This document shows positions 23,673-34,236 of a stretch of 64,000 nucleotides of DNA, piece by piece. Every line of letters starts with the position of its first letter. Position 1 is the stretch's first letter. The DNA is from Lunularia cruciata (Eukaryota > Streptophyta > Marchantiopsida > Lunulariales > Lunulariaceae), in the NCBI GenBank assembly GCA_948567375.1, contig OX419762.1, forward strand, positions 37,677,034-37,741,033, given 5' to 3'. The notes under the pieces were generated by a model. That model did not search any database and was not told the DNA's origin. It saw only the letters and a program-made list of their open reading frames with translations. Position numbers and translations under genes: made by a program.

Positions 23673-24360
23673 TGTGAGCCGGCCTGTCTCTCACTCAGGA
23701 TGAACCTCTGATGGCTATTATGGTAGCGCACCATGGACTAAGAAGGCAAGGAACCCGAACTCCATCATACTCCTCCAAGGCTAACACTCCAAGACTCAAG
23801 ACATTGCTCACTAGAGAACTCAATGAGAGAGATAGTTGCAAATGAAAGGATGATGAGTACCTCCTCACCCCTTGTTTATATACTTGTGAAATAGTTACGT
23901 ACCAAAGTTACTAATTACCATAGTAACTCAAGTTACTAGACTAAAAGTCAAGTAAAGTCAAAAAGTAGAAAGGAATATCCATTCACATGGGCATATTCCC
24001 CTAAGCATGTAGTCTTATCTTGACCCAACCACTAAGTCAAGGATTCCTTCACATGGGCTATCCTTGGAATAAAGAAGAATCCAAAAGAAAAAGGTTTGCG
24101 GGCCCAAGAGTTCTCAACTCTTTCCTCAAAGCCAAACACCTAGGAATAATGCCAAGTCAACACACTAAAATCCAAAATAGTGGTGCTCATCTTTTCTACT
24201 TCCTCTAAAGTAAGGTCCACTCTATCTTAGCTATGACTAACTTTAGCTAACCATGACTAATATAGAACCATCCTTTATCTCTATAAATAATATCTCTTAA
24301 GTACTTGTAATACCAAGCTAAATATCACAATACCACACACATGCACAAATGGGTGTTACA
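23673..24360 (-). repeat. Element D 5' LTR
   Basis: 688 bases, the partner of 16545-17232, followed by the duplicated gtac (24361-24364). Confidence 0.9.
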
Positions 24361-26350
24361 GTACCTCACATCCTATTACATTCAAGATTAAGGAGTATTT
24401 GGCATGTATGAGGTTTGTAGTGACATCTCTACACTATGATGTTATTTTAGATTTGTCTTGGCTTGACATCATAAGGTTTAATTTGATTGGACCCAATGAT
24501 AAATTCAAATATAATGCCAAGGTAAGAATTATTAATTAGGTTGTTTGACACCTTTGATTAAGACATCTAAGAATAATCAATCCCAAGATGGAAAGTTTTG
24601 CAATAAAATAGTCATAGAGCAAGCATTGGAGGAAGATTTATTGTTTATTGTTTATTGTTTTTTATTGTTGCAATATGGATCAAGCCTATTGTGCACGGAG
24701 AATCTAATAAGGACCAGAAGCCTCATCAAGCAATAGTTGATCAAACAATTCAAGAGTTTTCATCTGTGTTTTTGAATGATCAATCAAAGGGGTTACTCTT
24801 TGATCATGGTAAACCTTTCAAGATTGAGTTATTGCCAAGAACTAATTCAATGAGTAGAGCAATCTATCAACTCTCAACAAAGGAGTTGGAAGAGCTTTAA
24901 ACAACACTTACAAAGTTGTTGGAGAAGGATTTCATATAATATAGTGCATTTCCTTTGGGAGCACCGATACTATTTGTGCCAAAGAAAGATAGAGGATTTC
25001 ACTTTTGTATCGATTATTGTGGCTTCAATAAATAAATATTGAAGAATGCATATTGTTTTTCTTGAATTGATGACTTGCTAGATCTATTGAGTAGAGCCCA
25101 ATACTTCTCCAATTTGGATCTCCAAAGCGGCTGTTGGTAAATTCCCATTGATAGAGCAGATATGAAGAAGACTACCTTTGCACAAGATATAGGCATTATG
25201 AATGGAGAGTTCTACCTTTTGGGCTCACTAATACTCTTGTAGTCTTCATGGATCATATGCATCAAGAATTGGATAGGCTATTGCATTAATATGTGGAGAT
25301 GTTGTTATATGATATTTTAATCTATAGCAAGATGGAGGTAGAACACACAATCATATGCAAAATGGCCTAAGATGATTATGTCAATGGAAGTTTTACTACA
25401 AGAAGTCAAATTATACCTTTTGGTAGAATAGAGTTATTTTTTTGGATCATAAGATCTCATTAGAGGGGATCAAGATGGAAGAGGAGAAAATCAAGGTTAT
25501 TATTGGTTAGCCTACTCCAAAGGGTACCATAGAAATGCAAGCATTTAATAGATTGGCAAGTTTTTACCAATGGTTCATCCACTACTATGTTCATGTAGTC
25601 ACACCAATCTCTTGGCAAAGACCTCAAACTTTTAGTGGATCACCAAGCACAAAGTAGCATTCTAGAAGCTTAAATATCTTCAAGACCCATTCTTCAACCA
25701 TATGATCCTCAAACTACCTTGTGTGGTTGATTGTGATGTTTCTAACTTTGCCATTGGAGTTGTTTTGTGATAGGAATTTCCATATGGGTTATATTCCATT
25801 GCCTTTGTGTCTCACCAACTAAACACCACAAAAAATAATTACTCTACTTGAGATTAAGAACAACTAGCAATGGTATATGCCACTAAGGTATGGAGGTATT
25901 ATCTCTTGGGAAACAAGTGATTGTGCAAACCAATCACAAATCCTTGTTGCAAACATTACATATGAAAATTCAACATCATCAAAGGAAGGAATAACTATAA
26001 TTTTTGAACACCAAACTTGGGACCCAATAGGTTCTATGTCATCCTAAATAATTTATCAAAATGACCTGATTTGAAGACTCTTCATTAAAACATTTTGGAG
26101 CATATGAAGAGTCAACATCATCAAATAGAGGAATAACTATAATTTTTGACATCAAACTTGGGACCCAATAGGTTCCATGTCATCCCAAATACTCTATCAA
26201 AATGACCTGATTTGAATACTCTTCCTCTCATCACAACAACAATTATGATAATGTCAATTGACTCAAAAGTTCAAATCAAGTTTAGGACCGCTTTACAACA
26301 AGACCACTTCTTTTAGATAGTACAAGGTTATCTTATAGCACATGACAAGG

Positions 26351-27097
26351 TGTAATCTTTTGAGGATAGAAGACCCAAAGAGAAACACAAGAGACAAAAC
26401 ACAAAGCTTCACACTCAATACTCCGATGCTCCAAAAGAACTACTTGTCTTCAGAATATAACAAAGAGTATTCTCTCAAAGGAAGCTTCACACAATATAGA
26501 CAAATTGGTGATATGGCAATGATCTTTACCATTAAATTAATTGTATCTATGGGTGAATGTCAATTTTGGTCCTATCTGGTTGTTCAAATAAACTTTGATC
26601 AAAGGGAATATTTAGAGAATCTTCTTGTAGGAATCTCATAATTGCATGGATGAGGTACCATTGGAAAGCTCTCAATGAGACAAACAAGGGGGAGGGAATG
26701 CCAACTTTTCCTTCTCTTGGGGAGAAATGTATACATTTTTTAGGCCTAATTCATCCGTTTAGGCCTCCAAAACTAGTTCTAAAGTTGATTGTTTTTGGCT
26801 CCTACCCTATTAGTAGAAGTACTCTTATGGTGATACTTGTATCTGATCTACTTAGTCCATTATCTATAACATCCTTCCAAATATTACCAAGCAAATTTTC
26901 ACCTCTTGATAATATATCTAGCTATTAATATTACATTTCTATGTTATTTTTGGCTCTTGCTCTATTAGTAGAAGTACTCTCCGGATGACACCTCTATTTG
27001 ATCTACCTAGCACATCATATCTAACATTCTTCTAGATTTTTTTCTAGACCAAGCCAATTTTTATGTAAAGATAATATATCTAGCTATTGGTATTACA
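26351..27097 (-). mobile_element. Solo LTR, family T (same family as element F)
   Basis: A 747-base block beginning TGTAATCTTTTGAGG and ending TTGGTATTACA, flanked on both sides by caagg (26346-26350 and 27098-27102). It matches the LTR at 43089-43827 along its length, with shared text such as 'aatattt.gagaatcttc.tgtaggaatctca' and 'ggcctaattcatccgtttaggcctcc'. It lies within the element B integrase region, which resumes afterwards. A perfect five-base duplication with no internal region marks it as a true solo LTR. Confidence 0.85.
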
Positions 27098-28488
27098 CAA
27101 GGAATACAACACCTTCTTCTTCAAAGAAAGCCTTCTATTTTGTGAGAATTGGATCTATGATCTAACCAAGGGTGATCTACAACTTTTGCACCTTCACAAA
27201 GCCTATGACTTACTAATTACTAGTCACATGGATGTGAACAAGACCTTGGGTACCCTACAATGCCAATAGCGGTGACCCAATATAGCAAGAGAGATTGAGA
27301 GTTTATTCAATCTTGTGAGAGCTTCCAATGCAACAAGTTTAGTAATCATAAATTGAGTGGCCTCCTTCAACCACTTCCCATCTCATTTTCTTGATGGGAA
27401 CATATGAGTTTAAATCTCATCTTACCCATATCCTTGCCCAAGACAAAGCAAGATCACAAAACAATCATGGTGTTTGTTGATAAATTTAATAAGCAAATCC
27501 ATTCAGCACCAACCATTGATAAAGTGGATGCTCTAACATAGACCCAAATCTACTTTGATAATTTTTTCAAACATCATGGGATGCTTATATACTCATCTCT
27601 TATTGTGATCCTTGATTCACAAAAAAAAAATTGCAAGCACTCTTCCAATTACCCAATACCAAGCTTGTTTTTTCCATGCCCTACCATCCTCAAACTGATG
27701 GACAAATCAAACATACATATTGCACCTTTGTGCCTTTGTCAACATTTACCATACCAATTAGGATGAATGTCTTGTAGTTGCTAAGTTAACCTATAATATT
27801 TCAAAGTAGGCAAGTATTGGATTCTCTTCCTTCTTTCTTAATTTTGCCAAGACCCACTTGTTTCAGATTCCCTTCTTGCTCCTCCTCCATCTCATGTCCC
27901 TCATACTTCTACTTTCTTGACCATGATATCACAATCTAAACAAGCCAAATCTAATCTCCTTGCTACTCAAAATTGTCAAAAAAATACATAAACCAATATT
28001 ATCATGATCTCATCTTTCAACTTGGTGATAAGGTCATGTTTTCTTCTAGTAACTTACTCCTCTGACTTGATACCCAAGTTTGTAAACCTGCTCCTAATTG
28101 GATAGGTCTATTTGATATCACTCAAATCATTTATCATGGTGATTGTCAACTTGCCTTGCCTTGTCATAATGCAAATACATCTTGTCTTTCATGTTTCCAA
28201 GTTGAAACCTTTTGTTTCTAATCCATTGTCCTTTTCCTCTCATGTCTAGCTTCCTCCTCCCATCCCTATCAATGATCATGAGAAGTATGAGATTGATTGC
28301 ATCTTTGCACGTTGCCACATTCAATATGGCTGCCAATAACATAATGAGTACAAAATCCTTTGGAAAGAGTATCTCCTTCATGATGCCACTTCAGAGCATC
28401 TTTCTCATGTCCACAATGCACAAATGGCAATCCATGAGTTTGAAGCTTCCACAGAAACAAGAGCATCACCAACTAGCAGTGTGGGATA

Positions 28489-28731
28489 TGTGACAATAAA
28501 GAGTTTACATACAAGTTAGTCAGAACTATAAAATTAGCAAATAGGCTAAATTAGACAAGACTTATAAGAATATTTTAGAAGTATCTAAGAAGCTACTTGG
28601 TACCTTCCAAGTATTAAGTAATGTGTATATCAAGTGGTGACTTCTAAGAGGAAGCTTCTTGGGAAGCTTCTTAAGTATCTTAGCTTACATGCCAAGTAGA
28701 CAGCTTCTAGAAGAAAGCTTGTCAAGAAGCT
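28489..28731 (+). repeat. Element B 3' LTR, truncated
   Basis: Begins TGTGACAATAAAGAG and follows the LTR text of 13995-14466 for about 240 bases, then breaks off at 'caagaagcttctc'. The rest of the LTR is not found nearby. Confidence 0.7.
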
Positions 28732-29208
28732 TCTCCAATAAAATTACTCCACCAACTAGCATAGAATATGACTCTATTATGGTTGCAATGGCTTGATCTT
28801 TCACTCTAGAGCTATCAATTAGATGATTAAGCTGAATCTGGACAATGAGCTCACCACATATGATATATTGCGTAAAGCTACTCCTTAAAGATATTTGGGT
28901 ATGAAATAAAGATGTCTTCACATTTGTTTTCTCTAGCTCAAGATCGACAATTGCAGCTTTTCCCAAAATAAGAGGTTGCAAGTAAAGTCTAATAAGAAAC
29001 TCTATAGTATATAGATAGGCCTCTTTATTTGTGGCTTTTTTAGTGGAAATGCCGCATTTAGGTGCGGCCTTTTGTGCGGTGTTGCATTTAAGTGGAACAT
29101 CCTGCATAGAAAATTAAAGTAGCAAGCTCTAATATGTTTCTATCACAACCCCAAAACTCCAAACCCCACTCCAAAATTTTCTTTTCTTGAAAAAAACGAG
29201 AAATACAT

Positions 29209-29658
29209 TTGGTTGTTGATCATTCTCTTGCAATATTGCACTCCATTTTATTCAAGAAAGAACACTATTTGCAGTTTGGCATCAAAATCTGTGAGCTTGA
29301 TGTTGAGACAAAGGTAGTGATGTCAGTCTCTTGCATGTTCTACATTCACTTTGGCCTTGAGGAGAATATTGGCACAAATGTTGTCAAACAACCAACATTA
29401 TGTATTTCAAGAAACCATTTTTTGTGGACATGTACCATAGACACATGGAGACCCAACATCCCCAACATTGGAAGGACTATTTGGCACTCAACAATTGCAA
29501 GAAGACAAAAAAATTTGACGAAAATGCTCCTATTGTTTTTTTGCAACACCATCAAATCACACTTTGGTGGTTCACATGCTCTTGTTCATTTGTTTATTGA
29601 TGTTATCATTGGCAAATCGTTTTATGAGCAAGATGATGGTAACAACACCAATAAGTAG
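29209..29658 (+). pseudogene. hAT transposase N-terminal part (BED-like)
   Basis: An open frame of 149 codons. It contains 'FGIKICELDVETKVV' and a Cys-containing 'VSCMFYIHFG' segment. An overlapping frame continues the similarity with 'YHRHMETQHPQHWKDYLAL' (29400-29490), a BED-zinc-finger-like His-rich pattern (H-x3/4-H-P). The two frames belong to one ancestral reading, so there is at least one frameshift near 29400. The BED domain would bind the transposon ends. Family resemblance is from memory of hAT-like proteins. Confidence 0.5.
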
Positions 29659-30705
29659 TGCACTCTCAGTATCTTTGAAGATGTCCTAGACAAATTGAAA
29701 ACCATGGATGGTAATGGAGCTGATGTTGTTGCATTGAGATATCAGATTAGATTGATGAATCTTGCTCAATTCTGACTCATTTTCTGATTATCTCGGCATG
29801 GGAGTGTCCTTGATGGCTGCACAAATTCTGAGGATGACATAAGAGCAAAATAGCTTAGCGTCTCTTGGCTCTCTCTCTGATGGAAAATTTGTTGTGTGTG
29901 CCTTAAATCTTCAATCAATATAGGATCTGCTCAAATAATTGTGGATATTTTCCGGTGCAATGGACATGTCTAGTCACATGACCACCCCATACATTGATAT
30001 TTGCATCAGATTTCATTAAAAGGGAGATATTTTTAACTACCACTTGCTTGCAATCTTGGTGCTCACTCAACACATGTAAGAGAATATATATATGCATGTT
30101 GTCAAAGCTCTGAATGTGATAGTACCTAGCTGGAAGAATATGATGATTTCAATTTCTATTGATGGAAAATGCAAGATGACAAGACATGTCCTAGGTGTGG
30201 TGACTTGTTTTGAGTAGGCTACTCAACCTGGTTTTTACCACATTTAGTGTGGTTTGCACTAGCTTGACCTTCAACTTCAATGATTCTTCAAGTCCTTGAT
30301 GGGAGATGAATTCTATTGCAAGCTCATGATATTGATTGTGTATTTGCACATGCAAAAAAAATGTACCGAGAAGTTGAAATTGAAGCCACCAACTGTTGCT
30401 AAAACTTGTTAGGGGTCTATGAGCAAGGTTGCATCCTAGATCAAGAAGTATCACATGGAGGTTATGAGATATATGGATGGAAAGAAGCCTACCACAATGC
30501 CCAATTCATCTTGGTGGATTGTGATGATGTTCATTGAGAAAATCTCATCTAAGGCAATGGCAACATCTTGCAACCTCAAAGGGGCTTACGACATTAGTGT
30601 CATAGTTGCATGAAGCATTGCAAAATTTTCATGGTACTTATGTACATTGGTTCAATACAACAAGGCCACTATCTGCTGCAAAGGTAAAGATGGTCAGTTT
30701 GGAAG
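29659..30705 (+). pseudogene. hAT transposase middle part, decayed
   Basis: The stretch joins the N- and C-terminal parts of the transposase. Only short pieces are readable in the plus frames, for example 'GDGVV/ALRYQIRLMNLAQF' near 29735-29775 and a segment near 30470-30560. Multiple stops and frameshifts interrupt it. No catalytic residues could be assigned with confidence. Confidence 0.4.
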
Positions 30706-31330
30706 TTGTTGTCATCTTGTATGTATTCATTTCTACTGTCCCATGTCAAGGTAGTGCTTGAAGCACTTGGCATATTTGTGATCAATAAGCTAGAAGCGAC
30801 TAACAATGAAAACATGGTGACACTTCTACATGATCTTGCTGACTGCAAAGTCAATCTGATTGCATGCGTGATTTCTATTGTTGTTGAGCATGACTTGTCA
30901 AATGATTTTGCCAACAAGATGCCTCCTATACTTCCACAACAATTGGTAGCACTTCAAGGTCAAGAATTTTCCAATATTGTGAAGGTTCACATTCATCACT
31001 TGCAACATAGTTTGTCGTCAACAGAGATCTTTGAGATCGAGCAAGAGTTCCAAGATCTTCAAGTGGCGTACCACAGTGAGAACATTTTTAAGGTTGTCTT
31101 CGATAAGTGTGATCATGGAACCTCTTTTAAAGGTTGTTGGAAGTTGACCCAAGATTGGTTCGTGCAGCTATGTGAGCTTTGTAGTGGGCTCGTGATAGCA
31201 TTTCCCGGCCCATATACTATTGAGAGTGATTTCTCAATTGTCAAGTAGGAGAAAGATGATGCTCAAGCCTCTTTTAGTGACTTCTTGCTTGAAGGCATTC
31301 TTCATTCAAAATAGTTCAAGAAGTTGTAGG
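30706..31330 (+). pseudogene. hAT transposase C-terminal (dimerisation) part
   Basis: Open for 180 codons to a TAG at 31246-31248. It contains 'FDKCDHGTSFKGCW' and 'CSGLVIAFPGPYTIESDFSIVK'. After the TAG the same frame continues 'EKDDAQASFSDFLLEGILHSK'. Together these match the hAT C-terminal pattern in which a conserved W precedes 'EKD' and is followed by 'SDFSLEGILH'. The TAG sits where tryptophan is expected, a simple nonsense change. This part holds the transposase dimer together. The copy cannot encode a full protein. Confidence 0.6.
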
Positions 31331-31833
31331 CCATCAAGTTTAATTAAGAAAATAAATGAATATATATGTTGTTTTCTATGATAGTCACATTTAACCGCAT
31401 TTAATTTTCCTTGGAGGCCGCAATTAGCTTATTTGTGGTATCTTAGGCCCATACCGCAAATAAAGAGTCCTTTATATAGACCTTTCTTAGGGATCCCACC
31501 AAATGGAAAATCCTATTATAGTTTTCCAATGCTAAATGTGAACCAAGCTTGCTCAAATGTGGGTCTAGTTGGTAACTCCTCCAACCAAGCAATTATAGCT
31601 TGCCATAAACCATTTGTAGTTGAATGGATTCCATGCTCTTGATCAAAGACAACTTTACTATCAAGCATCTCTACTCTATGAATCACATCATCACTACTCT
31701 CACAAAGTGTGGTAGCCAATTGGAACACTAGAGTTGGGTCAACTCCCAATATAAACATATTATTTGTTGAGAACAAAGCATTTTTTGAGAACAAAGGGGA
31801 GTGCATATTTAGTTTAGCCACTCTCAACATCAT

Positions 31834-33600
31834 GCTAGACCAAATTTGTGTAGTAATAGATGATTAACTAGTATCTAGTCCATCATGCACTCGATTACTA
31901 CCTCTCACACTTGCACTCATATCACTACCTTGAGTGCAATCTCTCTTGTGGCAAGGTCCACCACAAGTTAAACAAGCAACACCACCATTCAAGGGTTGCT
32001 ATTGACCCCAAAAATGAAGGAAAAGGCCTAGATACACTAAACCCTTGACTTGCTCCATGAGATTTTGGATGTCGACTCTACACTTAGAAGTCAACATAGT
32101 GTGGTGCACTCCATTGCACTCTAGAAGAAGTAATAAATGAGGTCTCCTTATAAAATCTAAATATCATCACTCTCTCTTCCACCATGTTGAGCTCAATACA
32201 CTTAGCCAAACTAAAGACTACCACCAAAGTAGGTGAGGTAGCCTATTACAATATAACATCACATACTCCCTATCCAAGATCCTATACAAAAATTGGACTT
32301 GCAACTCCCTATCCAAGATCCTATACAAAAATTGGACTGCTTGAACCTTAGTAACTCCCTAAAAGAAATTGATTAAGTGTCTCATGCAAGTGTATACCTT
32401 GCATAATTTCTCTCCAACCTTCCATTGGAACTCTTATAAACCCATTAGCTAGTAATTATTCCTTGCCATAAACCATGTCTAGTTCTACCTCATACATTAG
32501 AAGAACTCCACCATGTGGTTAAACCCCAATATTGCACCACCTCTTATAATGATACCATTTCTTGTAGTAGCATCATCTCCAATTAATACACTTCTACTAG
32601 ATATACCAATGCTACTAAAGCTAGAACTCATAGGTATTGTTGATCTACCCTAGAAAATGAGCTTAAAGTGATGGAGATATAATTTGAAGATTAATATTGT
32701 CTCTTAATCTCCTCTAAATAGTCTCTCCTTAAATTCATGGTAGTCATCCATTGGCATATCTTCTAGGTGCTTAAAAATTATTTTATATGCCATAAAGTGT
32801 GTGAACAAAGTTGGATTGTGCATCTATTGTAAATCACATCAACTATTGGACTCTTGGATGAAGTCATTCAAATCAATGGTACCCACTATATCAGAGTAGC
32901 ACCTAGTGCCTTTGGAGACTCTATAAATCTTGTCCATGTCCTACAACAATAGTGTGGACACACAAGTGCACTCTCAATTGAATCAATTCCCATGTCAAAC
33001 TCTAAATTGAAATCAATCTCTTCTCTCATTGGGACTTGAGATATAGTTGATAGTGATTGCCACTTTGTGTAAACCCACTATGTATTGCAACAAAATCTCC
33101 TCTATAATCCTTGGAGAATTCCATCATGACAATGTATCTCAAACAATAATCATAACTACCACTATATGCCACCCACTAATATAACTCTAACTATGAAAAC
33201 TACATAAGGAGGAAGGGTTATTTGTAACTTGTCATCATAAGATGCACTCTCACGGTCTATAGTCTATCACTTCTTACCTCATTGAAGAGAAACAAAGATA
33301 GTTTGATTGGTCATCACTCAAAAATCTCACTATCAGGAGCACACTAGAACACTAATGCTCTAATGATCAATGCACCTTACACAAACATGGTATACAAATA
33401 AGAAGTAAATAATGGAAAGGGTCCCATCATAAAAAATTAAATGATAACGCTCTATCTTACAAATCAAAATTGAATTAATTTTGCAACCATTTGGCACTTG
33501 ACATAATAGGAATGTTTATCTACTATTATGCTACCAAGATGACCAAGGATGGGATCAAATTACTTCTCATAGCCAAACATACATGAGTATATATATCAAT
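31834..33600. other. Decayed repeat DNA, little readable
   Basis: Apart from the zinc-finger text near 31920-31975 on the minus strand, I see no domain. A short direct repeat, 'tccctatccaagatcctatacaaaaattggact', occurs twice in tandem at about 32269-32340. Confidence 0.35.
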
Positions 33601-33614
33601 CTACAAGTCAATAG

Positions 33615-33780
33615 TGTAACCATATGGAATTTATAGACGAGTTAGTAGCGACTAACAAAGTAGCAAATATGCCAAATTATCCAAGAATTATAGGAATATT
33701 CTAGAAGCATCTAGAAAGATTCTTGGTACCTCCCAAGTATCAAATAATGTGTATGCCAAGTAGACAATTTCTAGAAGGAA
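33615..33780 (+). repeat. Left half of an A-family LTR, split by element G
   Basis: Plus-oriented LTR text (TGTAACCATATGGAATTT..., through 'tgtatgccaagtag') stops at 33780. The same LTR resumes at 39468. The last five bases, aggaa (33776-33780), pair with aggta at 39463-39467 as an imperfect target duplication. Confidence 0.75.
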
Positions 33781-34236
33781 TGTAAAAAACCAAGACCAAG
33801 GAGAGAAATAACAGAGTGGAAGATCAAGGTGAAAGATCATATTAGGACTCTTGAAGCTCATGTGTAGCATGAGCTTGGGCTTTGGTATTTATAAGAAGCA
33901 TACAAGGCTCTTGAGAAGCTTCCTAAAGCTGTCTTCTTGGAATACAAGCCAAGCTAACTAGTAACTTTTCAAGAAGCTTCTTTCTTCTAGAAACCATCTA
34001 TTTGGTGTGCAAGCTAAGCTAGTTGGAAGCTTCCCAAGAGACTTTCTTCTAGAAACTATCTACTTAGCATGCAAGCTAAGCTAGCCAAGAATCTTCCTCC
34101 TTGGCATGCACATTACCCAACACTTGGAAGGTACGAAGTAATTTCCTATATACCTCCAAAATATTCTTAGCTAATTTCACCAATTTGCTACTTTATTAGT
34201 CTTGACTAACTCATCGAGAAGCTCCATATTGTTACT
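33781..34236 (-). repeat. Element G 3' LTR
   Basis: Reverse-oriented A-family LTR: TGTAAAAAACCAAGACC at the left, 'gctccatattgttac' at the right. TATA box on the minus strand near 33880-33890. Confidence 0.8.

Larger units (their letters stand above)
16545..24360 (-). mobile_element. Element D: young, nearly whole Athila/Tat-like Ty3/gypsy retrotransposon
   Basis: A 7816-base element with 688-base LTRs at both ends that look identical on side-by-side reading. It is flanked by gtac and inserted in the gag region of element B. On the minus strand, in order: 5' LTR, primer-binding site (23651-23668), a leader of about 1.5 kb with an extra small frame (22341-22690), gag starting near 22106, then one long frame carrying the rest of gag, protease, reverse transcriptase, RNase H and integrase. 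A purine tract next to 17233 precedes the 3' LTR. It looks almost whole, with about one break in gag. Identical LTRs imply a very recent insertion, the youngest event readable here. The sequence resembles the non-chromodomain Athila/Tat side of plant gypsy elements; the clade is my judgement. Confidence 0.9.
13995..28731 (+). mobile_element. Element B: chromovirus fossil of the A family, with nested insertions
   Basis: 5' LTR at 13995-14466, primer-binding site at 14467-14479, and a 3' LTR start at 28489 cut off near 28731. Internal text parallels element A: gag (about 15420-16540), protease region (24361-24560), reverse transcriptase (about 24800-25340), RNase H (about 25480-26050), integrase (about 27100-27960) and a chromodomain-like end (about 28280-28420). 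Three later insertions interrupt it: a solo LTR (14554-15237), element D (16545-24360) and a solo LTR (26351-27097). Broken many times and old. Confidence 0.8.
29018..31470 (+). mobile_element. hAT-type DNA transposon, about 2.45 kb, decayed
   Basis: The ends form an imperfect terminal inverted repeat: left GGCCTCTTTATTTGTGG, right (reverse complement) GGACTCTTTATTTGCGG. Subterminal 'ccgcatttag'/'ccgcaaat' repeats occur at both ends. Flanks are AT-rich and an eight-base duplication is only partly readable (tatagata / tttatata). Inside are an N-terminal BED-like segment and a hAT C-terminal dimerisation segment, both on the plus strand. It lies within element J. Confidence 0.7.
28732..33614 (-). 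mobile_element. Element J: minus-strand gag-bearing retroelement fossil, split by a hAT transposon
   Basis: Minus-strand open stretches at 28732-29017 and 31516-31833 read as two parts of one coding region separated by the hAT element. Near 31920-31975 the minus strand has 'ACLTCGGPCHKRDC', a gag-type zinc-finger pattern common in plant gypsy gag. Between about 32000 and 33600 I see only decayed text; short stretches near 33160-33200 resemble text near 49790. No LTR pair or polymerase was recognised, so the family call is tentative. Broken several times and old. Confidence 0.45.

Noticed and set aside
3650-24208. Recurrent 60-70 codon frames at 3650-3838, 14896-15105, 16892-17080 and 24020-24208
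   Set aside because: All four are the same stretch of the S-family LTR. The repeat is chance-open and no protein is implied.
32269-32340. Short tandem duplication considered as a CRISPR-like or satellite array
   Set aside because: Only two units with no spacers, in plant nuclear DNA. A local duplication.
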